Below are positions 52,180 to 61,118 of a DNA stretch of 64,000 bases, one piece after another (position 1 is the first letter of the stretch; each line of letters begins with the position of its first letter). Where the stretch lies: assembly GCF_047974105.1 (NCBI RefSeq), contig NZ_JBHYRS010000002.1:186001-250000 (forward strand), read 5' to 3'. The notes under the pieces are model-generated. The model ran no database searches, was not told where the DNA came from, and saw only the letters and a program-made list of their open reading frames with translations. The translations under genes and the position numbers were made by a program. Source of the DNA: Mitsuokella sp047974105. GTDB taxonomy: Bacteria > Bacillota > Negativicutes > Selenomonadales > Selenomonadaceae.

Positions 52180-52374
52180 GCTGACATAGGCTGACTGTAA
52201 GTGAAGCTTTGGTTGTTGGCGTGAAGAATTTATTTTTTGTCCGCCAGAACCCTTGCAAAAGAGCGTCCGTCCAAACGAAGTGCGTTTAGCTCTTTTGTAA
52301 GGATGCCATAAAAGACAAAAAATAAATTTAGTCAACAACCACGCGTAACGTCAGACAGCCTGTGTCAGCGCCTT
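52180..52374 (+). repeat. Dispersed palindromic repeat, long form, copy 3
   Basis: Arms GCTGACATAGGCTG with CAGCCTGTGTCAGC, GGTTGTTG with CAACAACC, AATTTATTTTTTGTC with GACAAAAAATAAATT, and CAAAAGAGC with GCTCTTTTG. In the last pair, copies 1 and 2 have CGAAAGAGC / GCTCTTTCG, a clean compensatory change. Confidence 0.9.
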
Positions 52375-52398
52375 TTTCATCGAACTAGTCCCGCGTAC

Positions 52399-52431
52399 TA
52401 AAAAAAGAAGCAGCCAGTTTCCACTGACTGC
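52399..52431 (-). terminator. Terminator of the pyrimidine operon
   Basis: Minus-strand 9-bp stem GCAGTCAGT / ACTGGCTGC (one T-G), GGAA loop, followed by TTCTTTTTTT. Confidence 0.85.
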
Positions 52432-52463
52432 TCCTTACATCCTTCGAAAGAGACTCAATTATA

Positions 52464-53048
52464 TCATTTTTTTCCAGTCGAACCGCGCTTCGTCATCGGG
52501 ATTCCCTGCTTGCAGAGCGGGCAGTCCTCCGGCTTGTACGTCTCAACATTGAGATGTAAGAGCGCCGTGCACGGCACATCGCCGAAATTGACCTTGCCGC
52601 CGCTGCGGTCCACGAGCATGCTCACGGCCACCGGCACGCCGCCATTGGCCTTGACGACATCGATGACTTCCTTAATGGAGCCGCCCGTCGTCACGATATC
52701 CTCGACAATCAGGCAACGCTCACCCGGATGCAGGTGGAAGCCGCGGCGGAACGTCATCTTGCCATTCACGCGCTCCGTGAAGATTGCGCGCGTGCCAAGA
52801 GCCTTGCCCGTCTCATGTGCGAGCAGGATGCCGCCCGTCATCGGACCGACAACCGTCTCGATATTCGCGTCCTTAAATTTTTCCGCCATCGCCTCGCAGA
52901 GCTGCTGCGTGTATTTCGGATGCTGTAGCACATTGAACTTCTCCACATAATGCGGGCTGTGCAGGCCCGACGTCAGCAGAAAATGGCCGTTCATGATGGC
53001 ATTCGTCTTAATGAGGAGCTCTTTTACTTCTTCTTCCGTCATACCCAT
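52464..53048 (-). CDS. pyrE: Orotate phosphoribosyltransferase
   Basis: Adds PRPP to orotate to give OMP. The 194 residues contain the PRPP motif CLIVEDIVTTGGSIKEVID near 112-130 and LTSGLHSPHYVEK. An extra C-terminal CPLCKQGIP segment is seen in this PyrE subclass. Last gene of the operon; its start overlaps the pyrF stop by one base. Confidence 0.95.
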   Translation of the reverse strand: MGMTEEEVKELLIKTNAIMNGHFLLTSGLHSPHYVEKFNVLQHPKYTQQLCEAMAEKFKDANIETVVGPMTGGILLAHETGKALGTRAIFTERVNGKMTFRRGFHLHPGERCLIVEDIVTTGGSIKEVIDVVKANGGVPVAVSMLVDRSGGKVNFGDVPCTALLHLNVETYKPEDCPLCKQGIPMTKRGSTGKK

Positions 53049-53773
53049 TATTTCACCGTCTCCATTTCTTTCAAGATTGCTTCGGCCGCGGCCTTCGGGT
53101 CCTCGGCGGCGCGGATCGGCCGGCCGATGACGAGGTGGCTCGCGCCGTTTTTGAGGGCTGCACTCGGCGTTGCAATGCGGCTCTGGTCGTTCACGGCCGA
53201 GCCTGCCGGACGCACGCCCGGCGTGACAATCAGAAAATCCTTGCCGCAGGCCTCGCGAATCAGCGCGGCCTCCTGCGGCGAAGCGACGACGCCGTCAAGC
53301 CCTGCGGACTTGGCGAGCTTCGCCAGCCGCACAACCGCGTCCTTAATCGGCAGCGTCTGCCCAACGCCGTCCCAATCCTCCTGATTGATGCTCGTGAGCA
53401 CCGTGATCGCGATGAGCTTCGGACACGGAATGCCCTGTTTTTCAGCCTCCGCATGCAGGCGGTCGGCTGCCGTCTTCATCATCGTATAGCCGCCGCTCGC
53501 GTGCACATTGAGGATATCCGCGCCGAGATTCATCAGCGAGCAAAGGCCGCCCGCCACGGTATTCGGGATATCGTGGAGCTTGAGGTCTAAAAAGACATGC
53601 TTGCCCTCTTCGCGCAGATAGCGGACCACTTCGCCGCCGACGCTGTAGAAAAGCTCCATGCCGACCTTATAATACGAGACATTTTCACCAAGCGTTTCCA
53701 CTAAGGCTTTGACATCTTCCATCGTGTGGAAATCAAGCGCCACAATTAAGCGGTCATCCGCTTTCATCGTCAT
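53048..53773 (-). CDS. pyrF: Orotidine-5'-phosphate decarboxylase
   Basis: Converts OMP to UMP. 241 residues with IVALDFHTMED at the start, the catalytic DLKLHDIPNTVA (Asp-x-Lys-x-x-x-Asp) near residue 63, and TPGVRPAGS near 185. It overlaps pyrD by 4 nt. Confidence 0.96.
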   Translation of the reverse strand: MTMKADDRLIVALDFHTMEDVKALVETLGENVSYYKVGMELFYSVGGEVVRYLREEGKHVFLDLKLHDIPNTVAGGLCSLMNLGADILNVHASGGYTMMKTAADRLHAEAEKQGIPCPKLIAITVLTSINQEDWDGVGQTLPIKDAVVRLAKLAKSAGLDGVVASPQEAALIREACGKDFLIVTPGVRPAGSAVNDQSRIATPSAALKNGASHLVIGRPIRAAEDPKAAAEAILKEMETVK

Positions 53774-54750
53774 TCTGCCTTCGCTCCTTCCCCTGAACCT
53801 GTCTTATTAAATCCGAGGAATCCCGGATTGGCTTTGCCGACAATTTCTTCGATGCTTGTAAAGCCCTGTTTCTTAAGATATTCCGTCAGCCCATCGCAGA
53901 TTTTCATCGTGATTTCGGGGTCCGTGAAGTTCGCCGTGCCGACGGCGACGGCACTCGCACCGGCGAGGAAGAACTCGACGGCGTCCTCGGCACTCGCGAT
54001 GCCGCCCATGCCGATAATCGGGATATGGACGGCCTGTGCGACCTGCCAGACCATGCGGACGGCGACCGGCTTCACGCACGGGCCCGAAAGCCCGCCCGTG
54101 ATATTGCCGAGCACCGGACGATAGTGGTGAATGTCGATTTCCATGCCCAAAAGTGTATTAATGAGGGAAATCGCATCGGCACCGGCCTCTTCGACGGCTT
54201 TGGCCATCGCGACGATATCCGTCACATTCGGCGAAAGCTTGAGAATTACAGGCTTTTTCGTATGAGCCTTGGCCTCGCGCACGACGGCGGCCGCAGCCTG
54301 CGGGTCCGTGCCGAAGACGATGCCGCCTTCCTTGACATTTGGACACGAGACATTGAGCTCAATTGCGGCCACGCCGTCGACATCGAGGAGTCCGGCAAGC
54401 TCGCCGTATTCCTCGGCCGTGCTGCCCGAGATATTGACGATAACATTCATGCCGTACTGCTGAATGCGCGGCAAAGTCTCCTTCAGGAAGACCTCGACGC
54501 CCGGATTTTCAAGGCCGATGCAGTTCAGCATGCCCTTTGGCGTTTCCGTGATGCGCACGCCGTCGTTGCCGCGGCGCGGCTTCAGGGTCGTGCCCTTGAC
54601 CATGACACCGCCGAGGCGGGCGAGGTCGACAAAGTCGGCAAATTCCTCGCCGAAGCCGAACGTGCCCGAGGCCGTCAGCACCGGCGTATTCATTTCGAGG
54701 CCGAGCAGGTTCGTATGGAGCATCTCATCTTCTTGATAAAGCTGTCTCAT
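53770..54750 (-). CDS. pyrD: Dihydroorotate dehydrogenase B, catalytic subunit
   Basis: Class 1B FMN enzyme oxidising dihydroorotate, paired with PyrK for NAD+ use. 326 residues with TASGTFGFGEEF, LKPRRGND, LNVSCPNVKEGG (catalytic Cys position in NVSCPN, near 137) and IGMGGIASAEDAVEF. ATG 54750 overlaps the pyrK stop and sits five bases after GAGGAGGTG, so the ten extra N-terminal residues are real. A shorter start at 54723 lacks this support. Confidence 0.95.
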   Translation of the reverse strand: MRQLYQEDEMLHTNLLGLEMNTPVLTASGTFGFGEEFADFVDLARLGGVMVKGTTLKPRRGNDGVRITETPKGMLNCIGLENPGVEVFLKETLPRIQQYGMNVIVNISGSTAEEYGELAGLLDVDGVAAIELNVSCPNVKEGGIVFGTDPQAAAAVVREAKAHTKKPVILKLSPNVTDIVAMAKAVEEAGADAISLINTLLGMEIDIHHYRPVLGNITGGLSGPCVKPVAVRMVWQVAQAVHIPIIGMGGIASAEDAVEFFLAGASAVAVGTANFTDPEITMKICDGLTEYLKKQGFTSIEEIVGKANPGFLGFNKTGSGEGAKAE

Positions 54751-55514
54751 GCGAACACCTCCTCTGCGGGGAACACAGGGCCGTCTTTGCAGACTTTTTT
54801 GCGCTGGCCGTCCGTCGTGTCAATCGAGCACGACAGGCAGGCGCCGAGGCCGCAGGCCATGCGTTTTTCAAGCGATACTTCGCACGGCAGGCCGTGTTCT
54901 TTGGCAATTTTTGCCACGCCGCGCATCATGATTTCCGGACCGCACGTCACGACGACATCGTAGTCCCCTGTTTCGAGGATTTCCGGCAGGGCCGTGGTCG
55001 TGAAGCCCTTCGTGCCCATAGAGCCGTCATCCGTCGTCAGGAACATCTGCTGCGTGAGGTCGTCAAACAGCTTCGTCCAGAAGAGTTCATCGGCGGTCTT
55101 GCCACCCATGAGCACATCGGCTCTGCCCTTCATCGCGTCTGCATAGTAGAGCAGCGGCGAAAGGCCCATGCCGCCGCCGACAATCAGCGGCCGCTGGTAC
55201 TTCATGGCAAAGCCGTGGCCCAGAGGTCCGAGGACATTGACCATTTCGCCGGGCATCAGGGCCGAGAGGGCCTTCGTGCCGCGTCCGACGACGCGGTAGA
55301 TGAAGGCCACACTGCCCTTGCGCGGGTCGACCGCGGCCACGCCGACAGGACGGCGCAGCGTGAAGTCCCCCGACAGGATGCGCAGCTGGACAAACTGGCC
55401 GGCCTTGGCCTGACGCGCGATTTCCGGCGCCTCGACGACGAGGAAGAAAACATGCGAGGCAAGTTCCTGCTGAGCAAGGACTTTTGCGTCTCGTACAATC
55501 TTAGGCAAGGTCAT
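54747..55514 (-). CDS. pyrK: Dihydroorotate dehydrogenase B electron-transfer subunit PyrK
   Basis: FAD/[2Fe-2S] subunit that passes electrons from PyrD to NAD+. 255 residues: ferredoxin-reductase-like FAD domain with LRRPVGVAAVD near residue 55, NAD domain with LIVGGGMGLSPLLYYA near 110, and the iron-sulfur ligands in MACGLGACLSCSIDT and VCKDGPVF. The frame is open to 55523, but ATG 55514 with an AGGTGG upstream is better. It overlaps the carB end by 14 nt. Confidence 0.94.
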   Translation of the reverse strand: MTLPKIVRDAKVLAQQELASHVFFLVVEAPEIARQAKAGQFVQLRILSGDFTLRRPVGVAAVDPRKGSVAFIYRVVGRGTKALSALMPGEMVNVLGPLGHGFAMKYQRPLIVGGGMGLSPLLYYADAMKGRADVLMGGKTADELFWTKLFDDLTQQMFLTTDDGSMGTKGFTTTALPEILETGDYDVVVTCGPEIMMRGVAKIAKEHGLPCEVSLEKRMACGLGACLSCSIDTTDGQRKKVCKDGPVFPAEEVFA

Positions 55515-58500
55515 CACCACCACCTACATAGTCCTGAATGGCCAGCGAGTAGACAAGACGGCGTTCGCGCATGAACGAGAGCACGCGCAGGACTTCCCAA
55601 GCCGTATCGAGGGACGTCAGGCAGGCGATGCCATGCTCGACCGTCGCGCGGCGAATCTTGAAACCATCCTTGGCGGAGTGTTTGCCCTGCGTCAGCGTGT
55701 TGATGACCATGTTGATCTTGCCGTTCTTGATCATCTGGATGATATCCGTGCTGCGTTCGTGGACTTTGCCGACAACTTCGGCGTCAATGCCCATCGACTG
55801 GATGGCCTTAGCCGTGCCTTCCGTCGCGGCGATTTCAAAGCCGAGCTCCGCAAAAGCCTTGGCGAGCTGTTTCATCTCTTCCTTATCCTTATCGGCAACC
55901 GTGAAGAGGATGCAGCCCTTCGTCGGGACATGGATGCCCGAGCCGATGATGGCCTTGTAGAGGGCACGTGCATAGTGATAGTCAATGCCCATGACCTCGC
56001 CCGTGGACTTCATCTCAGGTCCGAGCGCGATATCGACATCCGTCATTTTCGCGAACGAGAAGACCGGAGCCTTGACGGCGACATACGGTTTCGGCGGTAC
56101 GAGGCCGGACTTGTAGCCGAGTTCCTTCAGCGTATGGCCCATGGCAATGCGCGTCGCGATGCCGACCATGTCGACATTCGTGACTTTCGAGAGGAACGGC
56201 ACCGTACGCGACGAACGCGGGTTGACCTCGATGATGTAGACCTCGCCGTCGACGACAACGAACTGGATGTTCAGGAGGCCCTTGACATGCAGCGAAAGCG
56301 CGAGGCGTTTCGTGTAGTCGATAATCGTGTAAATGACTTTCGAAGACAGTGTCTGCGGCGGATAAACGGCAATCGAGTCGCCCGAATGGACACCGGCGCG
56401 CTCGACGTGTTCCATGATGCCCGGGATGACGACATCGACACCATCGGAAATGCCATCGACTTCGACTTCCGTGCCCTGCATGTAGCGGTCGACGAGAACC
56501 GGATGGTCCGGCGTGACCTTGACGGCACGGCTCATGTAGTCGCGCAGCTCATCTTCGTTGTAGACAATTTCCATCGCGCGGCCGCCGAGGACGTACGACG
56601 GGCGGACCATGACCGGATAGCCGATTTTCGCGGCACCCGTGACAGCTTCGTCGAGGTTCGTGACGCTGATGCCCTGCGGACGCGGAATATGCGTCTGCGT
56701 GAGGACTTCATCAAAGCGCTCGCGGTCCTCAGCGCGGTCGATGTCGTCAACGGAAGTACCGAAGACTTTGACGCCGGCCTTCTGCAGCGAAGCAGCGAGG
56801 TTGATGGCCGTCTGGCCGCCAAACTGGACGATGACGCCTTCCGGCTTCTCTTTGTCGATGATGTTGAGAACATCTTCGGCCGTCAGCGGCTCGAAGTAAA
56901 GTCGGTCGGAAATATCGAAGTCGGTCGAGACCGTCTCCGGGTTGTTGTTGATGATGATGGCTTCGATGCCCATCTCGCGCAGCGCCCAGACGGAATGAAC
57001 CGAGCAGTAGTCGAACTCGACGCCCTGACCGATGCGGATGGGGCCGGAGCCGAGGACGATGACCTTGCGGGCATCTGTGACCTCGACTTCATCTTCCTGT
57101 GCCTGGAACGTCGAGTAGTAGTACGGCGTAGCGGCTTCGAACTCCGCAGCGCACGTATCGACCATCTTGTACTTTGGCAGGATGTGCATCGTCTTGCGCG
57201 TTGTGCGGACTTCGTCCATCGTCTTGCCCGTGATTTCCGCAATCGAGCGGTCGGCAAGGCCGATGTTCTTGGCTTCAAGCATCAGGCTCGGCGTCAGGGC
57301 CTCGCTCTTGAGCTTGTTTTCAAGGTCGGTGATGTTCTTGATTTTGTAGAGGAACCACTTGTCAATCTTCGTGATGTCGTGGATTTCGTCAATCGTGGCC
57401 ACGCCGCGGCGCAGGGCTTCGGCGATGACAAAGATGCGTTCATCGTTGATGCGGGCAAGATTCTTCTTGACGCGGGCATCGTCCCATTCGTCCATCTTGT
57501 CCATGTGCAGGCGGTGTACGCCGATTTCCAGGGAACGGACAGCTTTGAGGAGAGCGCCTTCAAAGTGGCGGTCGATGCTCATGACCTCGCCCGTGGCCTT
57601 CATCTGCGTGCCGAGCGTATGGTCAGCGTAGACGAATTTATCAAACGGCCAGCGCGGGAATTTGACGACGCAGTAGTCGAGGGCCGGCTCGAAGCAGGCT
57701 TTCGTCTTCTGCGTGACAGCATTCGTGATTTCATCGAGCGTGTAGCCGATGGCGATTTTTGCGGAGACTTTCGCGATAGGATAGCCCGTAGCCTTCGAAG
57801 CGAGGGCCGACGAACGGCTGACACGCGGGTTGACTTCGATGACGTAGTAGCGGTTGCTGTTCGGGTCGAGGGCATACTGCGCGTTGCAGCCGCCTTCGAT
57901 GCCGAGCTCGCGGATAATGCGAAGCGATGCACTGCGGAGCATCTGGTATTCATGGTCCGTCAGCGTCTGCGACGGCGCAACGACGATGGAATCGCCCGTA
58001 TGGACGCCGACCGGGTCGAAGTTTTCCATGTTGCAGACGGTGATGCAGTTGTCATGGCCATCGCGCATGACTTCGTACTCGATTTCCTTCCAGCCGGCAA
58101 CGCTGCGCTCGATGAGGACCTGGCCAATCATCGAGTACGTCAGGCCTTTGATGACGATTTCGACGAGTTCTTCCTCGTTGTCCGCAATACCGCCGCCGGT
58201 GCCGCCCATCGTGTAGGCCGGACGGACGATGACCGGATAGCCGATTTCATTGGCAAAAGCCACAGCCGACGGGACATCTTCGACAATCGTGCTTTCCGGG
58301 ATTGGCTCGCCGAGCTTCTGCATCGTCTCTTTGAAGAGCTCGCGGTCCTCGGCTCTTTCGATGGCCTTGAGCGGCGTGCCGAGGAGTTCGACGTTGTATT
58401 TTTCAAGAACGCCCTTTTCCGAGAGCTGTACGGCGAGGTTCAGGCCGGCCTGACCGCCGAGGGTGGCGAGTAAGCCGTCCGGACGTTCCTTCGAGATGAT

Positions 58501-58728
58501 TTCTTCGAGGAATTCGACCGTCAGCGGCTCGATGTAGACGCGGTCAGCGATATGCGTATCCGTCATGATCGTCGCCGGGTTCGAGTTGACGAGCACGACC
58601 TCGAGGCCTTCTTCCTTGAGGGCGCGGCAGGCCTGCGAGCCTGCGTAGTCAAATTCAGCGGCCTGACCGATGATGATGGGGCCAGAGCCGATGACCATTA
58701 CTTTCTTGAGATTCGCTTTCTTTGGCAC
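55501..58728 (-). CDS. carB: Carbamoyl-phosphate synthase large subunit
   Basis: Makes carbamoyl phosphate from bicarbonate, ATP and ammonia supplied by CarA. 1075 residues with two homologous ATP-grasp halves (VIGSGPIIIGQAAEFDYAG near 12 and VLGSGPIRIGQGVEFDYCS near 560), an oligomerisation domain between them, and a C-terminal MGS-like allosteric domain (about 940-1075) with EGTAKAIQSMGI. It is the only carbamoyl-phosphate synthase visible, so it likely also serves HypF. Confidence 0.98.
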   Translation of the reverse strand: MPKKANLKKVMVIGSGPIIIGQAAEFDYAGSQACRALKEEGLEVVLVNSNPATIMTDTHIADRVYIEPLTVEFLEEIISKERPDGLLATLGGQAGLNLAVQLSEKGVLEKYNVELLGTPLKAIERAEDRELFKETMQKLGEPIPESTIVEDVPSAVAFANEIGYPVIVRPAYTMGGTGGGIADNEEELVEIVIKGLTYSMIGQVLIERSVAGWKEIEYEVMRDGHDNCITVCNMENFDPVGVHTGDSIVVAPSQTLTDHEYQMLRSASLRIIRELGIEGGCNAQYALDPNSNRYYVIEVNPRVSRSSALASKATGYPIAKVSAKIAIGYTLDEITNAVTQKTKACFEPALDYCVVKFPRWPFDKFVYADHTLGTQMKATGEVMSIDRHFEGALLKAVRSLEIGVHRLHMDKMDEWDDARVKKNLARINDERIFVIAEALRRGVATIDEIHDITKIDKWFLYKIKNITDLENKLKSEALTPSLMLEAKNIGLADRSIAEITGKTMDEVRTTRKTMHILPKYKMVDTCAAEFEAATPYYYSTFQAQEDEVEVTDARKVIVLGSGPIRIGQGVEFDYCSVHSVWALREMGIEAIIINNNPETVSTDFDISDRLYFEPLTAEDVLNIIDKEKPEGVIVQFGGQTAINLAASLQKAGVKVFGTSVDDIDRAEDRERFDEVLTQTHIPRPQGISVTNLDEAVTGAAKIGYPVMVRPSYVLGGRAMEIVYNEDELRDYMSRAVKVTPDHPVLVDRYMQGTEVEVDGISDGVDVVIPGIMEHVERAGVHSGDSIAVYPPQTLSSKVIYTIIDYTKRLALSLHVKGLLNIQFVVVDGEVYIIEVNPRSSRTVPFLSKVTNVDMVGIATRIAMGHTLKELGYKSGLVPPKPYVAVKAPVFSFAKMTDVDIALGPEMKSTGEVMGIDYHYARALYKAIIGSGIHVPTKGCILFTVADKDKEEMKQLAKAFAELGFEIAATEGTAKAIQSMGIDAEVVGKVHERSTDIIQMIKNGKINMVINTLTQGKHSAKDGFKIRRATVEHGIACLTSLDTAWEVLRVLSFMRERRLVYSLAIQDYVGGGDDLA

Positions 58729-58731
58729 GAG

Positions 58732-59814
58732 TCATTCCCCTTTCTTCAGCATTGCCCAGAACTCGTCGAACAGATACATGTTATCGTTCGGTCCCGGCGC
58801 TGCTTCTGGATGATACTGCACGGAGAAAATCGGCAGCTCCTTGTGGCGCATGCCTTCAACCGTACCATCGTTGACATTGATATGCGTGACTTCCAGCGGC
58901 AGTCCCTTGAGGGATTTTTCGTCAACCGCGAAGCCGTGGTTCTGCGAGGAGATGTAGACATTGCCCGTGCGCAGGTCCTTGACCGGCTGGTTCGTGCCGC
59001 GATGGCCGAACTTGAGCTTGTACGTCTTGGCGCCCATGGCAAGGGCCAGGAGCTGATGGCCCAGGCAGATGCCGAAAATCGGCTTCTTGCCGATGAGCTT
59101 CTTGACCTCAGCGACGATTTCCGGTACATCGGCCGGGTCGCCAGGGCCGTTCGACAGGAACACGCCGTCCGGATTCATCGCGAGGACTTCTTCGGCCGTC
59201 GTATGAGCCGGTACGACCGTGACTTTAAAGCCGAGGTCATGCATCGACTTGATGATGTTCTGCTTGACGCCAAAATCCATGGCCACGACGAACGGAGCCT
59301 TCGACGGGTCATCAAGCGTGCTTTCGAGCGTGTACGTCTCCGGCGTCGTGACTTCCATGACAACGTCTTTCTTGATGGGGACGGCAAAGAGCTCGTCGAT
59401 TTCCGTCTGGGCAGCGTCCTCGGGGACAATGATGCCCTTCATCGTGCCGGCGTTGCGGATTTTGCGCGTGACGGCACGCGTATCGACGTTGTAAAGGCAC
59501 GGTACGCCCTGCTTCGTCAGGAAATCTGCGAGGCTCGTCTCATAGTGCCAGTTGCTGCCGTGGTCGCAGAGCTCGCCGATGACAAAGCCATTGACAAACG
59601 ACTTGCGCGACTGCATGAAGATATCCGCGATGCCGTAGTTGCCGACCATCGGATACGTCAGCGTCAGAATCTGGCGGCAGTACGACGGGTCTGTCAGGCT
59701 TTCCTGATAGCCGACCATGCTCGTATTGAAGACAACCTCACCCGTTGCCTTGATATTATTCAAAAGTTCCCCGTGGAAGACGCTGCCGTCTTCGAGGATC
59801 AATTTTCCTTTCAC
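58732..59814 (-). CDS. carA: Carbamoyl-phosphate synthase small (glutaminase) subunit
   Basis: Releases ammonia from glutamine for CarB. 360 residues: N-terminal domain with FHGELLNN and MVGYQESLTDPSY, C-terminal class I glutamine amidotransferase with PIFGICLGHQLLALAMGA (nucleophilic Cys near 246), and VQYHPEAAPGP supplying the His-Glu pair. It lies 3 bp before carB. Confidence 0.97.
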   Translation of the reverse strand: MKGKLILEDGSVFHGELLNNIKATGEVVFNTSMVGYQESLTDPSYCRQILTLTYPMVGNYGIADIFMQSRKSFVNGFVIGELCDHGSNWHYETSLADFLTKQGVPCLYNVDTRAVTRKIRNAGTMKGIIVPEDAAQTEIDELFAVPIKKDVVMEVTTPETYTLESTLDDPSKAPFVVAMDFGVKQNIIKSMHDLGFKVTVVPAHTTAEEVLAMNPDGVFLSNGPGDPADVPEIVAEVKKLIGKKPIFGICLGHQLLALAMGAKTYKLKFGHRGTNQPVKDLRTGNVYISSQNHGFAVDEKSLKGLPLEVTHINVNDGTVEGMRHKELPIFSVQYHPEAAPGPNDNMYLFDEFWAMLKKGE

Positions 59815-59831
59815 TCAAAACACCTCACTAA

Positions 59832-61118
59832 TCAGAGAACCTTGCCGTCCTTCATGACGACCTTGCCATCGACGATTGTCAGGACCGGCTTGCCCGTGAG
59901 CTCGCGGCCGACGAACGGCGAATGGCTGCCGCGCGTATAGAATTTCTTGGCATCGACCGTCCACGTGAGGTTCGGGTCAATGACCGTGACATCGGCATTG
60001 GCGCCGACATTCAGCGTGCCGGCATCGAGCTTGAACGCTTTGGCCGGGCCCCACGTCATTTTTTCAATGATGGTCGGGATATCGACCTTGCCTGTCTTGC
60101 AGAGGTCCGTAAAGAGGACACCAATGGACGTCTCAAGTCCCGGGAAACCGCTCGGAGCGTACATGTACTCGCGGTCTTTCTCTTCCTGTGCATGCGGCGA
60201 ATGGTCCGTGACGATGGCATCAATCGTGCCGTCCTTGAGGCCTTCGACCATGGCATCGACATCTTTCTGCGTGCGCAGAGGCGGATTCGTCTTCGTCGAG
60301 CTGTCGTAGAGGTTGACGCATTCATCCGTCATCGTCAGATGATGCGGCGTGACTTCCGTCGTCACGCGGATGCCGTGGGCTTTCGCCTCGCGCACGAGCT
60401 GCACGGAACGGCCCGAGCTGATGTGGGCAACGTGTACGCGTGCACCGGCGTATTCGGCCAGCAGAATGTCGCGGGCCACGGCGATGTCCTCGGCGACCGT
60501 CGGACGGCCCTTCATGCCGAGCATTGCGCTGCGGTGGCCTTCGTTCATGACGCCTTCTTCGACGAGCGAAGGTTCTTCCTCGTGGTTGATGATGACTTTA
60601 TCAAACGTGTGGAGATAATCATAAGCATTCAGAAGGACTTTTGCCGTCGGGTCGAAATGGCCGTCATCGGAGAATGCAACAGCACCGGCTTCGACCATGT
60701 CGCCGAGTTCAGCGAGCTCCTGCCCTTTCTGGCCTTTCGTCACCGCACCGATGATGCGGATATGGACCTTGGCAACGTCCTCGGCGCGTTTTTCGAGGCT
60801 GCGCACCATGGCTGCCGTATCGACGACCGGTTTCGTGTTCGGCATCGTCGCGACCGTCGTGTAGCCGCCGGCTGCTGCTGCCTTGGAGCCCGACTCAAAG
60901 TCTTCCTTGGCTTCCTGACCCGGCTCACGGAAATGCACGTGCATGTCGATGAGGCCCGGCGTGACAATCTTGCCCGTGGCATCGTAGACTTCCGCACCTT
61001 CCGCTGCGAGGTCCTTGCCGATGGCCTTGATTTTGCCATCTTCGATGAGGACATCAGCAATATCATCAAAATGCTCTGCCGGATTGATGACCCGGCCGTT
61101 TTTCAGGATCATTTTCAT
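59832..61118 (-). CDS. pyrC: Dihydroorotase
   Basis: Zinc amidohydrolase forming dihydroorotate. 428 residues, class I type: LIDMHVHFREPGQEAKEDFE near 57 (metal-binding HxH), AVAFSDDGH near 150, AHISSGRSVQLVREAK and IVTDHSPHAQEEKD with the catalytic Asp near 305. It overlaps pyrB by 4 nt. Confidence 0.97.
   Translation of the reverse strand: MKMILKNGRVINPAEHFDDIADVLIEDGKIKAIGKDLAAEGAEVYDATGKIVTPGLIDMHVHFREPGQEAKEDFESGSKAAAAGGYTTVATMPNTKPVVDTAAMVRSLEKRAEDVAKVHIRIIGAVTKGQKGQELAELGDMVEAGAVAFSDDGHFDPTAKVLLNAYDYLHTFDKVIINHEEEPSLVEEGVMNEGHRSAMLGMKGRPTVAEDIAVARDILLAEYAGARVHVAHISSGRSVQLVREAKAHGIRVTTEVTPHHLTMTDECVNLYDSSTKTNPPLRTQKDVDAMVEGLKDGTIDAIVTDHSPHAQEEKDREYMYAPSGFPGLETSIGVLFTDLCKTGKVDIPTIIEKMTWGPAKAFKLDAGTLNVGANADVTVIDPNLTWTVDAKKFYTRGSHSPFVGRELTGKPVLTIVDGKVVMKDGKVL

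Larger units (their letters stand above)
52106..52463. other. 358-bp intergenic region between pyrE and the DUF1847 gene
   Basis: Holds the third long copy of the dispersed palindromic repeat (52180-52374) and the pyr operon terminator (52399-52431). No gene is supported. Confidence 0.75.

Noticed and set aside
14590..52374. Repeat copies as a CRISPR array or insertion sequences
   Set aside because: Copies are kilobases apart, in both orientations, without regular spacers, cas genes or a transposase.
55633..58473. 946-codon open frame antisense to carB
   Set aside because: carB on the other strand is complete with full domain structure; the antisense translation is compositionally biased (Asp/Arg/Val/Phe-rich), lacks motifs, and reflects the mirror frame of GC-rich codons.
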